Below are positions 1 to 6,458 of a stretch of DNA of 6,884 nt, piece by piece (the first letter of the stretch is position 1; every line of letters begins with the position of its first letter). This stretch comes from an uncultured Bacteroidales bacterium. GTDB lineage: Bacteria > Bacteroidota > Bacteroidia > Bacteroidales > Paludibacteraceae. The stretch is taken from assembly GCA_937907165.1 (NCBI GenBank), contig CALCUH010000018.1, forward strand, positions 1-6,884, written 5' to 3'. Under the pieces are notes generated by a model. The model was not told the DNA's origin, made no database searches, and was given only the letters and a program-made list of their open reading frames with translations. The position numbers and the translations under genes were made by a program.

Positions 1-23
1 AAGGGGGCTCAACGAGCCCCCTT
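1..23 (+). terminator. GC-rich intercistronic hairpin upstream of dit
   Basis: A perfect 10-bp stem (AAGGGGGCTC with GAGCCCCCTT) closes on a 3-base AAC loop. The stem may continue beyond the window edge on the left. It is terminator-like in strength, but TT is followed by CACAAG, so there is no proper U-tract. The Shine-Dalgarno site of the next gene (AGGAG, 32-36) begins 9 bases after the stem. Full termination here would cut off the tail operon, so a role as a partial terminator, RNA processing or mRNA-stabilising structure is at least as likely. Confidence 0.45.
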
Positions 24-44
24 CACAAGAAAGGAGAGATAAAA

Positions 45-818
45 ATGACTTCAGCTATTTATTTCACATACGACGGCATTCCGTCGGAACGTTATGGCTT
101 ATTGATCGCCGACTTTGACTCTAGCAACACAGAAGAAAACGAAGCTTTCTCTCCAAGTTTAACGGCGCTGAAGGTGCCGTGTTTATCAAGATTTTTTCAC
201 GGCGGCGTCAATTTTGATAGTACACCGACGTTTGAATTCAGCCTTGTAAGCCAGAGAATGTTAACGACCAGGAATCGTTCTGAAATTCTTTCTTGGCTTG
301 TTGGGCGAAATAGATTTCTTCCTCTGCAATTTCGATTTGCAGATTTAGAGTATTTTACATATTACTGCGTTTTTACCGCGGCTAGTACAATCTATGTAAA
401 CGGTGAGTGCCACGGGTTTCGAGTAACTGCAACGTTTGACTCGCCGTATGCACGAGGCATTCCAACGACCGTCAGCGTTCCATCTGGTACGCACACCGTT
501 GTTATCAATAATAAGTCGGACATTCGCGACGGATATACATATCCGAAGGTTGAGACAATTGCGTATACATTTGACATTGTAAACACAACAGATAATGCTA
601 ACAGGCACTTCGCGTTTTCTGGATTACCGAGCGGAGAAAATATCTTGATTGACAACGAGACGAAAATTATTACATTTTCAGATTCATCGATAAATCCACT
701 TTCGTATTTTACTAGCAAAAATTGGCTTCGCCTAAGGCCGGGAAATAATACGTTAGCTATAACAACAAACGCGCCGATGACAATCACATGTCCTTGGTAC
801 GCCATGATTGGATATTGA
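45..818 (+). CDS. Distal tail protein (Dit), siphovirus tail component
   Basis: This 257-residue protein has the size and layout of Dit proteins, which form the hexameric hub joining the tail tube to the baseplate and tail-tip proteins. The N-terminus (YFTYDGIPSERYGLLIADFD) matches the family's opening beta strands with their S-x-x-Y-G-L turn. Residues about 50-100 give the beta-rich belt domain (FFHGGVNFDSTPTFEFSL), followed by a W-L motif. The C-terminal segment (NWLRLRPGNNTLAIT, about 225-240, ending in WYAMIGY) resembles the family's usual 'W-L-x-L-x-P-G-x-N' closing strand pair. The middle (about 105-215) is a less conserved insert, possibly carbohydrate-binding, which is inference. The start at 45 is supported by AGGAG at 32-36. 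The stop (816-818) lies 10 bases before the next ATG, typical of a tightly packed tail operon in which Dit immediately precedes Tal. Family assignment is from sequence pattern and gene order. Confidence 0.85.
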   Translation: MTSAIYFTYDGIPSERYGLLIADFDSSNTEENEAFSPSLTALKVPCLSRFFHGGVNFDSTPTFEFSLVSQRMLTTRNRSEILSWLVGRNRFLPLQFRFADLEYFTYYCVFTAASTIYVNGECHGFRVTATFDSPYARGIPTTVSVPSGTHTVVINNKSDIRDGYTYPKVETIAYTFDIVNTTDNANRHFAFSGLPSGENILIDNETKIITFSDSSINPLSYFTSKNWLRLRPGNNTLAITTNAPMTITCPWYAMIGY

Positions 819-828
819 GGATAACATA

Positions 829-3800
829 ATGAAACTAAAATTTGATTACTTTCATAACCTCGAAAAAGTAGACTTTTATCTCTGTAATCCAGACGGAAGG
901 CAGCTTTATCCAATCGTTGCAACGAATAGAAAATACTCTGCTGTATTTAATGATTTATCGACATTGACATTTGACTACTATTCTACAGCAACGCTTTCTG
1001 ACGGTTCTGTGGTCGAATTAGAGGCGTATGACTATATCGAAACAAAACGACTGATTTTTGTAACGGACATCGGATGGTTTCAAATCACGAACGTAGAAGA
1101 AAACGATTCCGGTATATCGAAATATAAATCAGTTTCCTGCGAATCTTATCAGTCGGTTCTGAAGAATAAAGGCGTATATGTTTATGGGCGGGTCTATGCA
1201 TTATACAATCCAAATGACCCATACGATGAACGATTTGAGGCCGCCGTGGAGAACGAAGAATCTGTGCCGTCTGTACTTGGGCAATTATATGTTCAATATG
1301 GAATTGCGCAGGATTTAGAACAAGGGAAAGACGCGCCTGATACTCCATATGACGATTGGACCGTGACATATGTTAATACAGCATTTCTGTATGCTGGTGT
1401 TGGAACTTGTAGAAATTTTGAGGAAAACGCTTCAATAACTTGCTATGAATGGCTTGTTAATGAAGTTCAAAAGGCATTTGGAGTTATCGTATTATTTGAT
1501 TATTATAACAAAACGATTCAATTTCTTGCCGCGTCAGAGCTAACGCAGCAGTCTTCAACATTATTCACCTTTAGTAACTTTATCGAAAACATCAAGATTG
1601 AAGAAAATTCAGAAAATATCGTCACAGTAATGACTTGTAATGGTCAAAACTGCGATATATCTGAGGTAAATCCTACTGGTACATCATATATCTGCGATTT
1701 TTCATATTATAAAGACTCTACTAATCACCGGTGGATGTCGGACGCGTTAATTACAAAGCTTAACCAATGGGAAGCCGCTGTTGAGACACAAAGGCCAGCA
1801 TACGTAGACTTGGTTCAAGACCTCAGGGATAAATATCTATTAAAAACAAGATACGAAGAGCAACTAACAAGAGCATCTAAATCGCTAACAGATTTACAGA
1901 ACTCTCTTGAAGAGAAATCCGTCGCTGATGTTAGCGGGGTTAGTCTATTTGGAATAGTCAAGGCAGAATTAGTAAACGATGGCGAAACGTCATTAGACGA
2001 AAGATCGGCTTATCATAGCACTACGTTTACAAAAAACAAAATGGTTACGGCTTACGACTCTCCTCCTACACACGACCCCACAACAAAACTTTTCTATTTT
2101 AGCGGAACTGGAAATTATGCATCTGCGAACGATAACTATAATGGCGGGCATACGTATTTCTTAGACGACACAACCGGTCATAGTTATTGCAAACTAGTGG
2201 GGAAAGCCACTGTAAACACCGACGCGACCAGTGTTATATACTGTAGCGGATTTGAAAAATATATAGACTATACTTCGACGCCAGACTGGGTTAACAAAAA
2301 GACCGTTGTTGTTAATGGTCTAAACTCGAGTATATCATCCGTCGAGTCTGACATCGAATACATTAAATCGCAGATGAAGGCGATTACTAATCAAGTAAAC
2401 ATCATCTCTTATTTTTCCAACACTCCGTTATTACTAAAGGAGTTGTCGAAATATTGGATAGAGGGCGACTATACAAACGACAATATCAGCATTCTGGAAA
2501 CTACAACACCAGAAGAAGAGATTGATTTATGCTATGAGCTTCTTGAAAGCGGGCAAACAGAGCTATCAAAAGTGGCACAACCGCGCCTATCGTTTTCAGT
2601 GGACGCAATAGACGCGACAAAAATATATGAGTTTCGAGATCAGATGAACGACCTGGAGCTTGGCAAGATAATTCCTACGGAAAAAGAAGAAGGTTTATGG
2701 TTTTACCCAGCTCTTCTGAAGATGGAGTTTGACCTTGACAACTCCGATGCGTTTTCACTTGAATTTGCTAATCGACTTCGTCTTGACGACTGGGGATATA
2801 CGTACGCAGATTTAATTGCTGACGCCTCTTCAACGTCTAGACAAGTGAGCGCTAACTGGACAAATTTGATGGAATTCCCATCGAAAGCAAAGGAAATATC
2901 TGATTTAATCACATATCCTCTTGACGCGACACTAAGATCGGCCACGATTAATGCCAAGAACCAAAATTTTCAGATTGATGATACTGGCATTCTTGGCAGA
3001 AAACTAAAAACAGACGACTCTGGAAAATTCGAGCCGGAGCAGGTTCGTATGATAAACAACCTGATCATCTTTACCGACGACGGTTGGGAAACTGCGAAAG
3101 CAGCATTCGGAAAAATAAATTACACTGACCCACAAACGCAACAACCAGCGACCGCATATGGGCTTATTGCAGAGACAATAATTGGTTCGCTAATTATGGG
3201 CAATAAACTGGAAATCAAGAATGCCAATAGCACAGTTTCAATCAACGCGGCCGGAATAATCATTAAAAATGGAAGCTCCCAAGAAGTATTTCACGCGGAT
3301 ACGTCTGGAAATGTTTCTGTTACTGGAACAATATATTCTTCATATGGTCAAATTGGTGGTTGGAATATTACGTCTGATAAGATATATTCTTCTCACACGT
3401 CGGGAGGATACCCATATTACACCGGAATGAAAGCGGGGAGTGATCCTAGTGCTGTCGCTTTTTATGCACATAGCTTTGACCCGACCGTTACAGGAGGCGC
3501 GCCATTTTATGTTCAAAATGACGGATACTTGTTTTCTAGCTATGGGTCGATAGGAGGATGGGATATCGGGCACACAACGCTTACAGCGTCTGGTACACAA
3601 GGCGGCGTTTATTATCTTCAAAACGATGGATTGGCATCCTTGATGTCCGTCGTTAACACGCAGTATCTCACAAGATCGTCTAGCATTTCTGGCATTGAGC
3701 AAACGTCGAACGCGTATATTAAATTTGACCAAAATCTATCTGCCGGAAAGCTCGCGGGCACTTGGACCTACGGGGACGGAAGCGGTATACTATATTCCGA

Positions 3801-4131
3801 CGTCAACAAAAAAAACTCTATAACAGAAATGGATAGCAGGTATGATTCGCTGTTTGATTCTATTGAACCAATTAGGTATAAATATAATTCCGGGACGTCT
3901 GACAGATACCACACCGGATTTATTGCGCAGCAGGTATTGAGTTCAATAATATCATCAGGGATGGACACAAGCGACTTTGCTGCATATTGTGATATCCACG
4001 AAGACAACGGAGATGTTACTTGCGGGTTAAGATATGAGGAATTTGTGGCCTTGAATACTTGGCAGATTCAAAAGTTAAAGTCTCGCGTAACGGAGCTTGA
4101 GCGAATTGTCGCCGAACTTACAAATGGATAA
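829..4131 (+). CDS. Tail-associated (Tal-type) tail spike with C-terminal peptidase S74 chaperone domain
   Basis: This 1100-residue tail-tip protein directly follows dit, the standard position of Tal. An in-frame TTG at 808 also exists, but the ATG at 829 has GAGG (817-820) at good spacing and begins MKLKFDYF, so I choose it. The N-terminal ~300 residues resemble the prophage tail endopeptidase/minor structural family (residues about 75-105 contain IGWFQITNVEEN and SCESYQSVLKNKG). A likely coiled coil spans about 310-365 and a second about 493-531. A segment near 743-760 (NNLIIFTDDGWETAK) is typical of these tail proteins. Two fibre repeats follow: SSYGQIGGWNI (from about 837) and SSYGSIGGWDI (from about 903). 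The C-terminus is an S74 intramolecular chaperone: Ser990-Asp991 with Lys995 five residues on, then His1028 in YHTGFIAQQV, and a final helical coil. By analogy with phage endosialidases, self-cleavage before Ser990 would release about 111 residues after trimer folding. Lytic activity of the N-terminal domain is not shown. Confidence 0.85.
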   Translation: MKLKFDYFHNLEKVDFYLCNPDGRQLYPIVATNRKYSAVFNDLSTLTFDYYSTATLSDGSVVELEAYDYIETKRLIFVTDIGWFQITNVEENDSGISKYKSVSCESYQSVLKNKGVYVYGRVYALYNPNDPYDERFEAAVENEESVPSVLGQLYVQYGIAQDLEQGKDAPDTPYDDWTVTYVNTAFLYAGVGTCRNFEENASITCYEWLVNEVQKAFGVIVLFDYYNKTIQFLAASELTQQSSTLFTFSNFIENIKIEENSENIVTVMTCNGQNCDISEVNPTGTSYICDFSYYKDSTNHRWMSDALITKLNQWEAAVETQRPAYVDLVQDLRDKYLLKTRYEEQLTRASKSLTDLQNSLEEKSVADVSGVSLFGIVKAELVNDGETSLDERSAYHSTTFTKNKMVTAYDSPPTHDPTTKLFYFSGTGNYASANDNYNGGHTYFLDDTTGHSYCKLVGKATVNTDATSVIYCSGFEKYIDYTSTPDWVNKKTVVVNGLNSSISSVESDIEYIKSQMKAITNQVNIISYFSNTPLLLKELSKYWIEGDYTNDNISILETTTPEEEIDLCYELLESGQTELSKVAQPRLSFSVDAIDATKIYEFRDQMNDLELGKIIPTEKEEGLWFYPALLKMEFDLDNSDAFSLEFANRLRLDDWGYTYADLIADASSTSRQVSANWTNLMEFPSKAKEISDLITYPLDATLRSATINAKNQNFQIDDTGILGRKLKTDDSGKFEPEQVRMINNLIIFTDDGWETAKAAFGKINYTDPQTQQPATAYGLIAETIIGSLIMGNKLEIKNANSTVSINAAGIIIKNGSSQEVFHADTSGNVSVTGTIYSSYGQIGGWNITSDKIYSSHTSGGYPYYTGMKAGSDPSAVAFYAHSFDPTVTGGAPFYVQNDGYLFSSYGSIGGWDIGHTTLTASGTQGGVYYLQNDGLASLMSVVNTQYLTRSSSISGIEQTSNAYIKFDQNLSAGKLAGTWTYGDGSGILYSDVNKKNSITEMDSRYDSLFDSIEPIRYKYNSGTSDRYHTGFIAQQVLSSIISSGMDTSDFAAYCDIHEDNGDVTCGLRYEEFVALNTWQIQKLKSRVTELERIVAELTNG

Positions 4132-4143
4132 ACAGGAGAAAAA

Positions 4144-4500
4144 ATGAAACTATTTACAATACTCGAAGCGCGGAAGACGATTGAAACCGTAACACAAAAT
4201 ACGGAAATGCACGCGCATCTTGCATATTGGTTTTCAAAATTTATGATTAAAACACAAGGAGAGGCTGACTTTTATGTCGCAGAGCTGAAGAAAATCCTTG
4301 AGAAATACAACGCTAAAGTTGATGAGACGGAGATTATAATTGCCGCCGAATCAAAAGATGATTTTAACAGGGAAGTAAGCGAGCTACAGAACACAGACGT
4401 TGAAGCGCCTGATGTTCGTTTCTCGCTCGACGAGCTATCCAGCGAGATAAAATTATCAATGACACAAATTATGCCGCTGATGGATTTTATCGACGAATAA
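4144..4500 (+). CDS. Small acidic phage protein of unknown function
   Basis: I do not recognise this 118-residue protein with confidence. It starts 12 bases after the preceding stop, with AGGAG at 4134-4138. It has no signal peptide, membrane segment or cysteine motif. Predicted character is largely helical: an N-terminal helix (about 1-35, ARKTIETVTQNTEMHAHLAYWFSKF), a charged helix (about 38-56, EADFYVAELKKILEKYN), then an acidic stretch rich in Glu and Asp (about 60-100) and a C-terminal helix ending MDFIDE. Small helical proteins of similar size, such as the DUF1617 group, sit between tail-tip and baseplate genes in other Bacillota phages, so it may belong to such a family. That link is weak inference from size, charge pattern and position. 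Co-transcription with the tail genes is likely from spacing. Confidence 0.7.
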   Translation: MKLFTILEARKTIETVTQNTEMHAHLAYWFSKFMIKTQGEADFYVAELKKILEKYNAKVDETEIIIAAESKDDFNREVSELQNTDVEAPDVRFSLDELSSEIKLSMTQIMPLMDFIDE

Positions 4501-4510
4501 ATAAGTTGAG

Positions 4511-4532
4511 GAGGGGTGTGAAAGCACCCCTC
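4511..4532 (+). terminator. Intercistronic hairpin before the BppU-N gene
   Basis: A perfect 8-bp stem (GAGGGGTG with CACCCCTC) encloses the 6-base loop TGAAAG. It lies 10 bases after the stop of the preceding gene and 3 bases before the strong Shine-Dalgarno site AAAGGAGG (4536-4543). It is followed by TATAAAGG rather than a U-run, so it is not a canonical intrinsic terminator. Like the hairpin at the window start, it sits directly upstream of a ribosome binding site, which suggests partial termination or 5'-end stabilisation of the downstream mRNA segment. Confidence 0.45.
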
Positions 4533-4548
4533 TATAAAGGAGGAAAAA

Positions 4549-4938
4549 ATGGCAACTGTAATAAGTAGGATTGTAGTTGACTTTGCCGGGAATGATGTAT
4601 ATTATCCATTCTATGTGAAGCAGTACGATTCCAACTCTAGATACCTTACAGTATCATTAATCAACGACAAAGTACCGGTTGTAATTCCTTCTGCGGATAC
4701 TGTTCGATTGAATATTCTACATAAAAACGGAAATAAGAGTTCGATAAGCGGTGCTGTCGAAAGCACAGGCGAGGCGACTTTTTTACTTGCTGCTTCTGAC
4801 TTGCGAGACGACAATGCACTAATGTGTTCTGTATCGATTTTTGGTGCAGAAGGCAGTATGCTGACATCGCCGTCATTTAACATTTATATGCAAGAAGCAG
4901 AATATTATGACGTAGCGCCGGAAAACCCACCGCTTTAG
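4549..4938 (+). CDS. BppU-type baseplate protein, N-terminal domain only, 3' end altered by IS insertion
   Basis: The 129-residue product matches the N-terminal domain pattern of upper baseplate proteins (BppU_N/DUF2479). It opens with a strand (ISRIVVDFAG), then KQYDSNSRYLTVSLINDKVPVVIPSADTVRLNILHKNG, an alternating GEATFLLAASDLRDD segment, and closes with SPSFNIYMQEAEYYD. In the family this domain anchors the protein to the Dit/Tal core while a C-terminal region carries receptor-binding proteins. Here the C-terminal region is absent. The strong SD AAAGGAGG at 4536-4543 fixes the start. From 4909 on, the codons come from the left end of an IS element: the current tail after YYDV reads APENPPL and stop. 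If the element (4909-6237) is removed, the frame reads GAC GTA GAT TGA, ending at 6249, so the native protein would be 123 residues ending YYDVD. The short length therefore predates the insertion. Confidence 0.75.
   Translation: MATVISRIVVDFAGNDVYYPFYVKQYDSNSRYLTVSLINDKVPVVIPSADTVRLNILHKNGNKSSISGAVESTGEATFLLAASDLRDDNALMCSVSIFGAEGSMLTSPSFNIYMQEAEYYDVAPENPPL
4909..4915 (+). repeat. 7-base repeat GACGTAG at the IS left boundary (second copy 6238-6244)
   Basis: GACGTAG occurs directly after the presumed target TTAT at the left end and again as the first bases of the right flank. IS200/IS605 elements do not make target-site duplications, so this is either chance, shared ancestry of element and target sequence, or a hint that the left boundary is at 4916. 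It keeps the codons for Asp-Val intact in the interrupted gene whichever boundary is right. Confidence 0.6.
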
Positions 4939-4945
4939 CCGTGGG
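4926..4945 (+). repeat. IS left-end subterminal hairpin
   Basis: The stem CCCAC/GTGGG (4926-4930 with 4941-4945) continues after a C-C mismatch (4931/4940) with GC/GC and a TTTA loop (4934-4937). The TTTA loop and the CCCAC stem base are shared with the right-end hairpin. An interruption in the stem is typical of the structures recognised by Y1 transposases on single-stranded DNA. The TAG inside this hairpin (4936-4938) is the present stop codon of the interrupted phage gene. Confidence 0.8.
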
Positions 4946-4959
4946 ATGAAAGGCGCCTG

Positions 4960-4990
4960 TTGTGTGGGAGAAACACCACAATGTCATAAT
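4960..4990 (+). promoter_or_regulatory. Possible tnpB promoter inside the IS
   Basis: An extended -10 motif TGT-CATAAT (4982-4990) has a weak -35-like TTGTGT at 4960-4965, with a long 19-base spacer. It lies 31 bases upstream of the tnpB start and within the IS, so it would let the element express tnpB independently of the tail operon. The region also folds as TTGTG/CACAA, so the match may be incidental. Confidence 0.25.
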
Positions 4991-5021
4991 TAAGTAAGAA
5001 ATATCAGAAAGGAGAATTGCA

Positions 5022-6116
5022 ATGCTGAAAGGCTATAAGTGCCGAATATATCCGACCAAAGAGCAGGCTGAACTGATTAACAAAACATGCGGCTGTGCCC
5101 GTTTTGTATATAACTTTGGCTTAGAGACCAAAGAATTAAAATACAAAGCCGGCGAAAAGGTCGGATACACATATCTCGCACACGAAGTAGCTTTAATGAA
5201 GCAGGATCCGCAATTCTCTTTTCTGAAAGAGGTTGACAGTGTCGCTTTGCAGCAGTCGCTTCGTGATCTGGATACGGCTTTCAAAAACTTTTTTGAAAAA
5301 AGAGCGAAGTTTCCTCGTTACCATAGCAAACACGACTGCAAGCAAAGCTATCGAACAATCAACCAGAATAACAAGATCCGCATTGACGGTAATTACATCA
5401 AACTGCCGAAGCTTGGGTTAGTGAAAATCAAATTAACTCAAAGTATTGGTTTGATACACGATGTTACCGTCAAGCGAAATGCAAGCGGCAAATATTTTGC
5501 TTCTGTCCTTGCCGAATTTGAGCCTTTGACTATAAAGCCGAAAGATAATCAAATCGGCATTGATGTAGGCATCGGGCACTTTTGCAGCGACAGTAACGGA
5601 AACGTTGTCGATAATCCGAAATATCTTTTCAAAAGTGGAAAGAAGTTACGGAGAGCGCAGCGCGGCTTGTCGCGTAAGCAAAAGGGCTCCAATAACCGAC
5701 AGAAGCAAAAGATAAAAGTCGCTTTGCTGTATGAGAAGATCAGTAACCAAAGAAACGACTTTCTTCAGAAACTCTCTACATCGCTGATACGTGAGAACCA
5801 AACGATCTGCGTTGAGGATCTGAAGATACGGCAGATGATGAAAAATCATCATTTAGCAAAGTCAATCAGCGATGTAGCTTGGTCTTCTTTCTTCCGCATG
5901 CTGGAATATAAAGCAAGCTGGTACGAAAATCAAATAATTCGAGTGCCGACTTTCTATCCCAGCAGTCAGAAGTGTCATGTATGCGGAATACAGAATCCCG
6001 ATATTAAGAATCTTTATATTCGAGATTGGGAATGCCCTGTATGCCATACAAGACACAATCGAGATATTAACGCTGCGCTCAACATCCTTAATAAGGGGCT
6101 TGAGAGCTTAGCTTAA
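5022..6116 (+). CDS. tnpB: TnpB, RNA-guided DNA endonuclease of an IS200/IS605 element
   Basis: This 364-residue protein has the full TnpB layout. The N-terminal helix-turn-helix-like/wedge region starts MLKGYKCRIYPTKEQ and includes CGCARFVYNFGL (about 23-34) and KFPRYHSKH (about 96-104). The split RuvC nuclease has its first Asp at D181 in QIGIDVGIGHF, the Glu at E265 in ICVEDLKI, and the last Asp at D348 in RHNRDINAALNI. A zinc finger lies between the last two, with C318-x-x-C321 and C338-x-x-C341. All catalytic and metal-binding residues are present and the frame is unbroken, so the enzyme looks functional. Known TnpBs bind an omega-RNA made from the element's 3' end and cut DNA next to a target-adjacent motif, which favours retention of the element. 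The SD AAAGGAG at 5008-5014 supports the ATG at 5022. It lies in the same direction as the tail operon. It is a little shorter than many TnpBs (about 370-400 residues). Confidence 0.95.
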   Translation: MLKGYKCRIYPTKEQAELINKTCGCARFVYNFGLETKELKYKAGEKVGYTYLAHEVALMKQDPQFSFLKEVDSVALQQSLRDLDTAFKNFFEKRAKFPRYHSKHDCKQSYRTINQNNKIRIDGNYIKLPKLGLVKIKLTQSIGLIHDVTVKRNASGKYFASVLAEFEPLTIKPKDNQIGIDVGIGHFCSDSNGNVVDNPKYLFKSGKKLRRAQRGLSRKQKGSNNRQKQKIKVALLYEKISNQRNDFLQKLSTSLIRENQTICVEDLKIRQMMKNHHLAKSISDVAWSSFFRMLEYKASWYENQIIRVPTFYPSSQKCHVCGIQNPDIKNLYIRDWECPVCHTRHNRDINAALNILNKGLESLA

Positions 6117-6253
6117 TATACAATCAGTAGGGCGGGACACGCCCGAATTTACGCTTGTGGAGACCTTGTAAGACGTTCGTTGAACGCAGCGATCGATGAA
6201 GCAAGAATCCCACGACTTTAGTCGTGTGGAGTGTCAAGACGTAGATTGATATA
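6117..6253 (+). ncRNA. Omega-RNA (reRNA) scaffold and guide for TnpB
   Basis: The segment between the tnpB stop and the right flank has the composition and motifs of omega-RNA scaffolds. It has a GGGCG/CGCCC hairpin (6130-6144), then GAATTTACGCTTGTGGAGAC (6145-6164), a motif common in these RNAs. A CGTTC/GAACG hairpin (6174-6186) follows, then the right-end hairpin (6209-6229), ending at 6237. The guide would be the next ~16 bases, GACGTAGATTGATATA (6238-6253), which come from phage sequence rather than the element. The 5' end is not resolvable by eye and probably lies inside the 3' part of tnpB, as in characterised systems. The guide length is taken from known TnpBs. Confidence 0.75.
6209..6229 (+). 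repeat. IS right-end subterminal hairpin
   Basis: The stem CCCACGAC pairs with GTCGTG-GG around a TTTA loop (6217-6220), with one bulged T at 6227. A bulged T in the stem is also a feature of the IS608 hairpins bound by TnpA. GAAT directly precedes the foot and TCAA follows at 6234-6237. The hairpin also forms the 3' part of the omega-RNA scaffold, just before the guide. Confidence 0.85.
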
Positions 6254-6263
6254 AGGAGTAATT

Positions 6264-6458
6264 ATGGCAACTATTATTAGCAAACTCATTGTTGACGTCG
6301 CGAGAGCGGACAGATATCAATCTATCGCGGCGAAACAGTATGATACAAATTCAAGATTTATAAAGATTACGTTTCTAAATCAAGGTGTTCCTGTTGACCT
6401 TCCTAGCGGAGCTATTGTAAGGGCGAATTTTAAAATCTACCAGCCGATAAAAATATAG
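6264..6458 (+). pseudogene. Second BppU-N paralogue, truncated by a sequence break
   Basis: The 64-residue product is a clear paralogue of the protein encoded from 4549. MATIISKLIVDVARADRY aligns with MATVISRIVVDFAGNDVY, KQYDTNSRFIKITFLNQGVP with KQYDSNSRYLTVSLINDKVP, and LPSGAIVRANF with IPSADTVRLNI. Similarity ends at about residue 57 (near 6433). The remaining residues (KIYQPIKI) and the stop at 6456-6458 do not fit the domain, which needs another ~60 residues for its last strands. The SD AAGGAG (6253-6258) and the ATG at 6264 are sound, so translation could start, but the domain as it stands should not fold. In the reconstructed IS-free state this gene would begin 14 bases after the stop of its upstream paralogue, forming a tandem pair. 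The break could be a genuine deletion/insertion or an assembly join. Confidence 0.7.

Larger units (their letters stand above)
4909..6237 (+). mobile_element. tnpB-only IS200/IS605-family element
   Basis: About 1.33 kb, no tnpA. Both ends show the single-strand transposition signals of IS608-like elements. At the left, TTAT (4905-4908) would be the target/cleavage tetranucleotide. Seventeen bases later comes a hairpin (4926-4945) preceded by a candidate guide AAAA. At the right, the hairpin (6209-6229) is preceded by GAAT (6205-6208), and TCAA (6234-6237) lies 5-8 bases past its foot. GAAT and TCAA are the same guide and cleavage tetranucleotides known for IS608. Removing 4909-6237 restores a clean gene end with a stop at 6247-6249, which supports the boundaries. 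A 7-base repeat (GACGTAG at 4909 and 6238) leaves a little ambiguity at the left edge. Without a Y1 transposase the element would need TnpA supplied in trans. Confidence 0.85.

Noticed and set aside
808..828. TTG start giving Tal seven extra residues and an overlap with dit
   Set aside because: The GAGG at 817-820 fits the ATG at 829, the product then starts MKLKFDYF, and no SD is positioned for the TTG.
392..922. 176-codon minus-strand open frame opposite dit and the start of Tal
   Set aside because: It is antisense to strongly supported tail genes, spans their junction, has no recognisable domain and shows no credible ribosome binding site.
3340..3732. Diversity-generating retroelement target in the Tal fibre repeats
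   Set aside because: The G-x-IGGW-x-I repeats look like ordinary fibre repeats; no reverse transcriptase or template repeat is in the window.
5022..6253. Reading TnpB and its RNA as a phage defence system or a Cas12-type CRISPR effector
   Set aside because: No repeat-spacer array, no adaptation genes, size of a TnpB rather than Cas12, and both IS ends are present, so a mobile-element nuclease explains everything seen.
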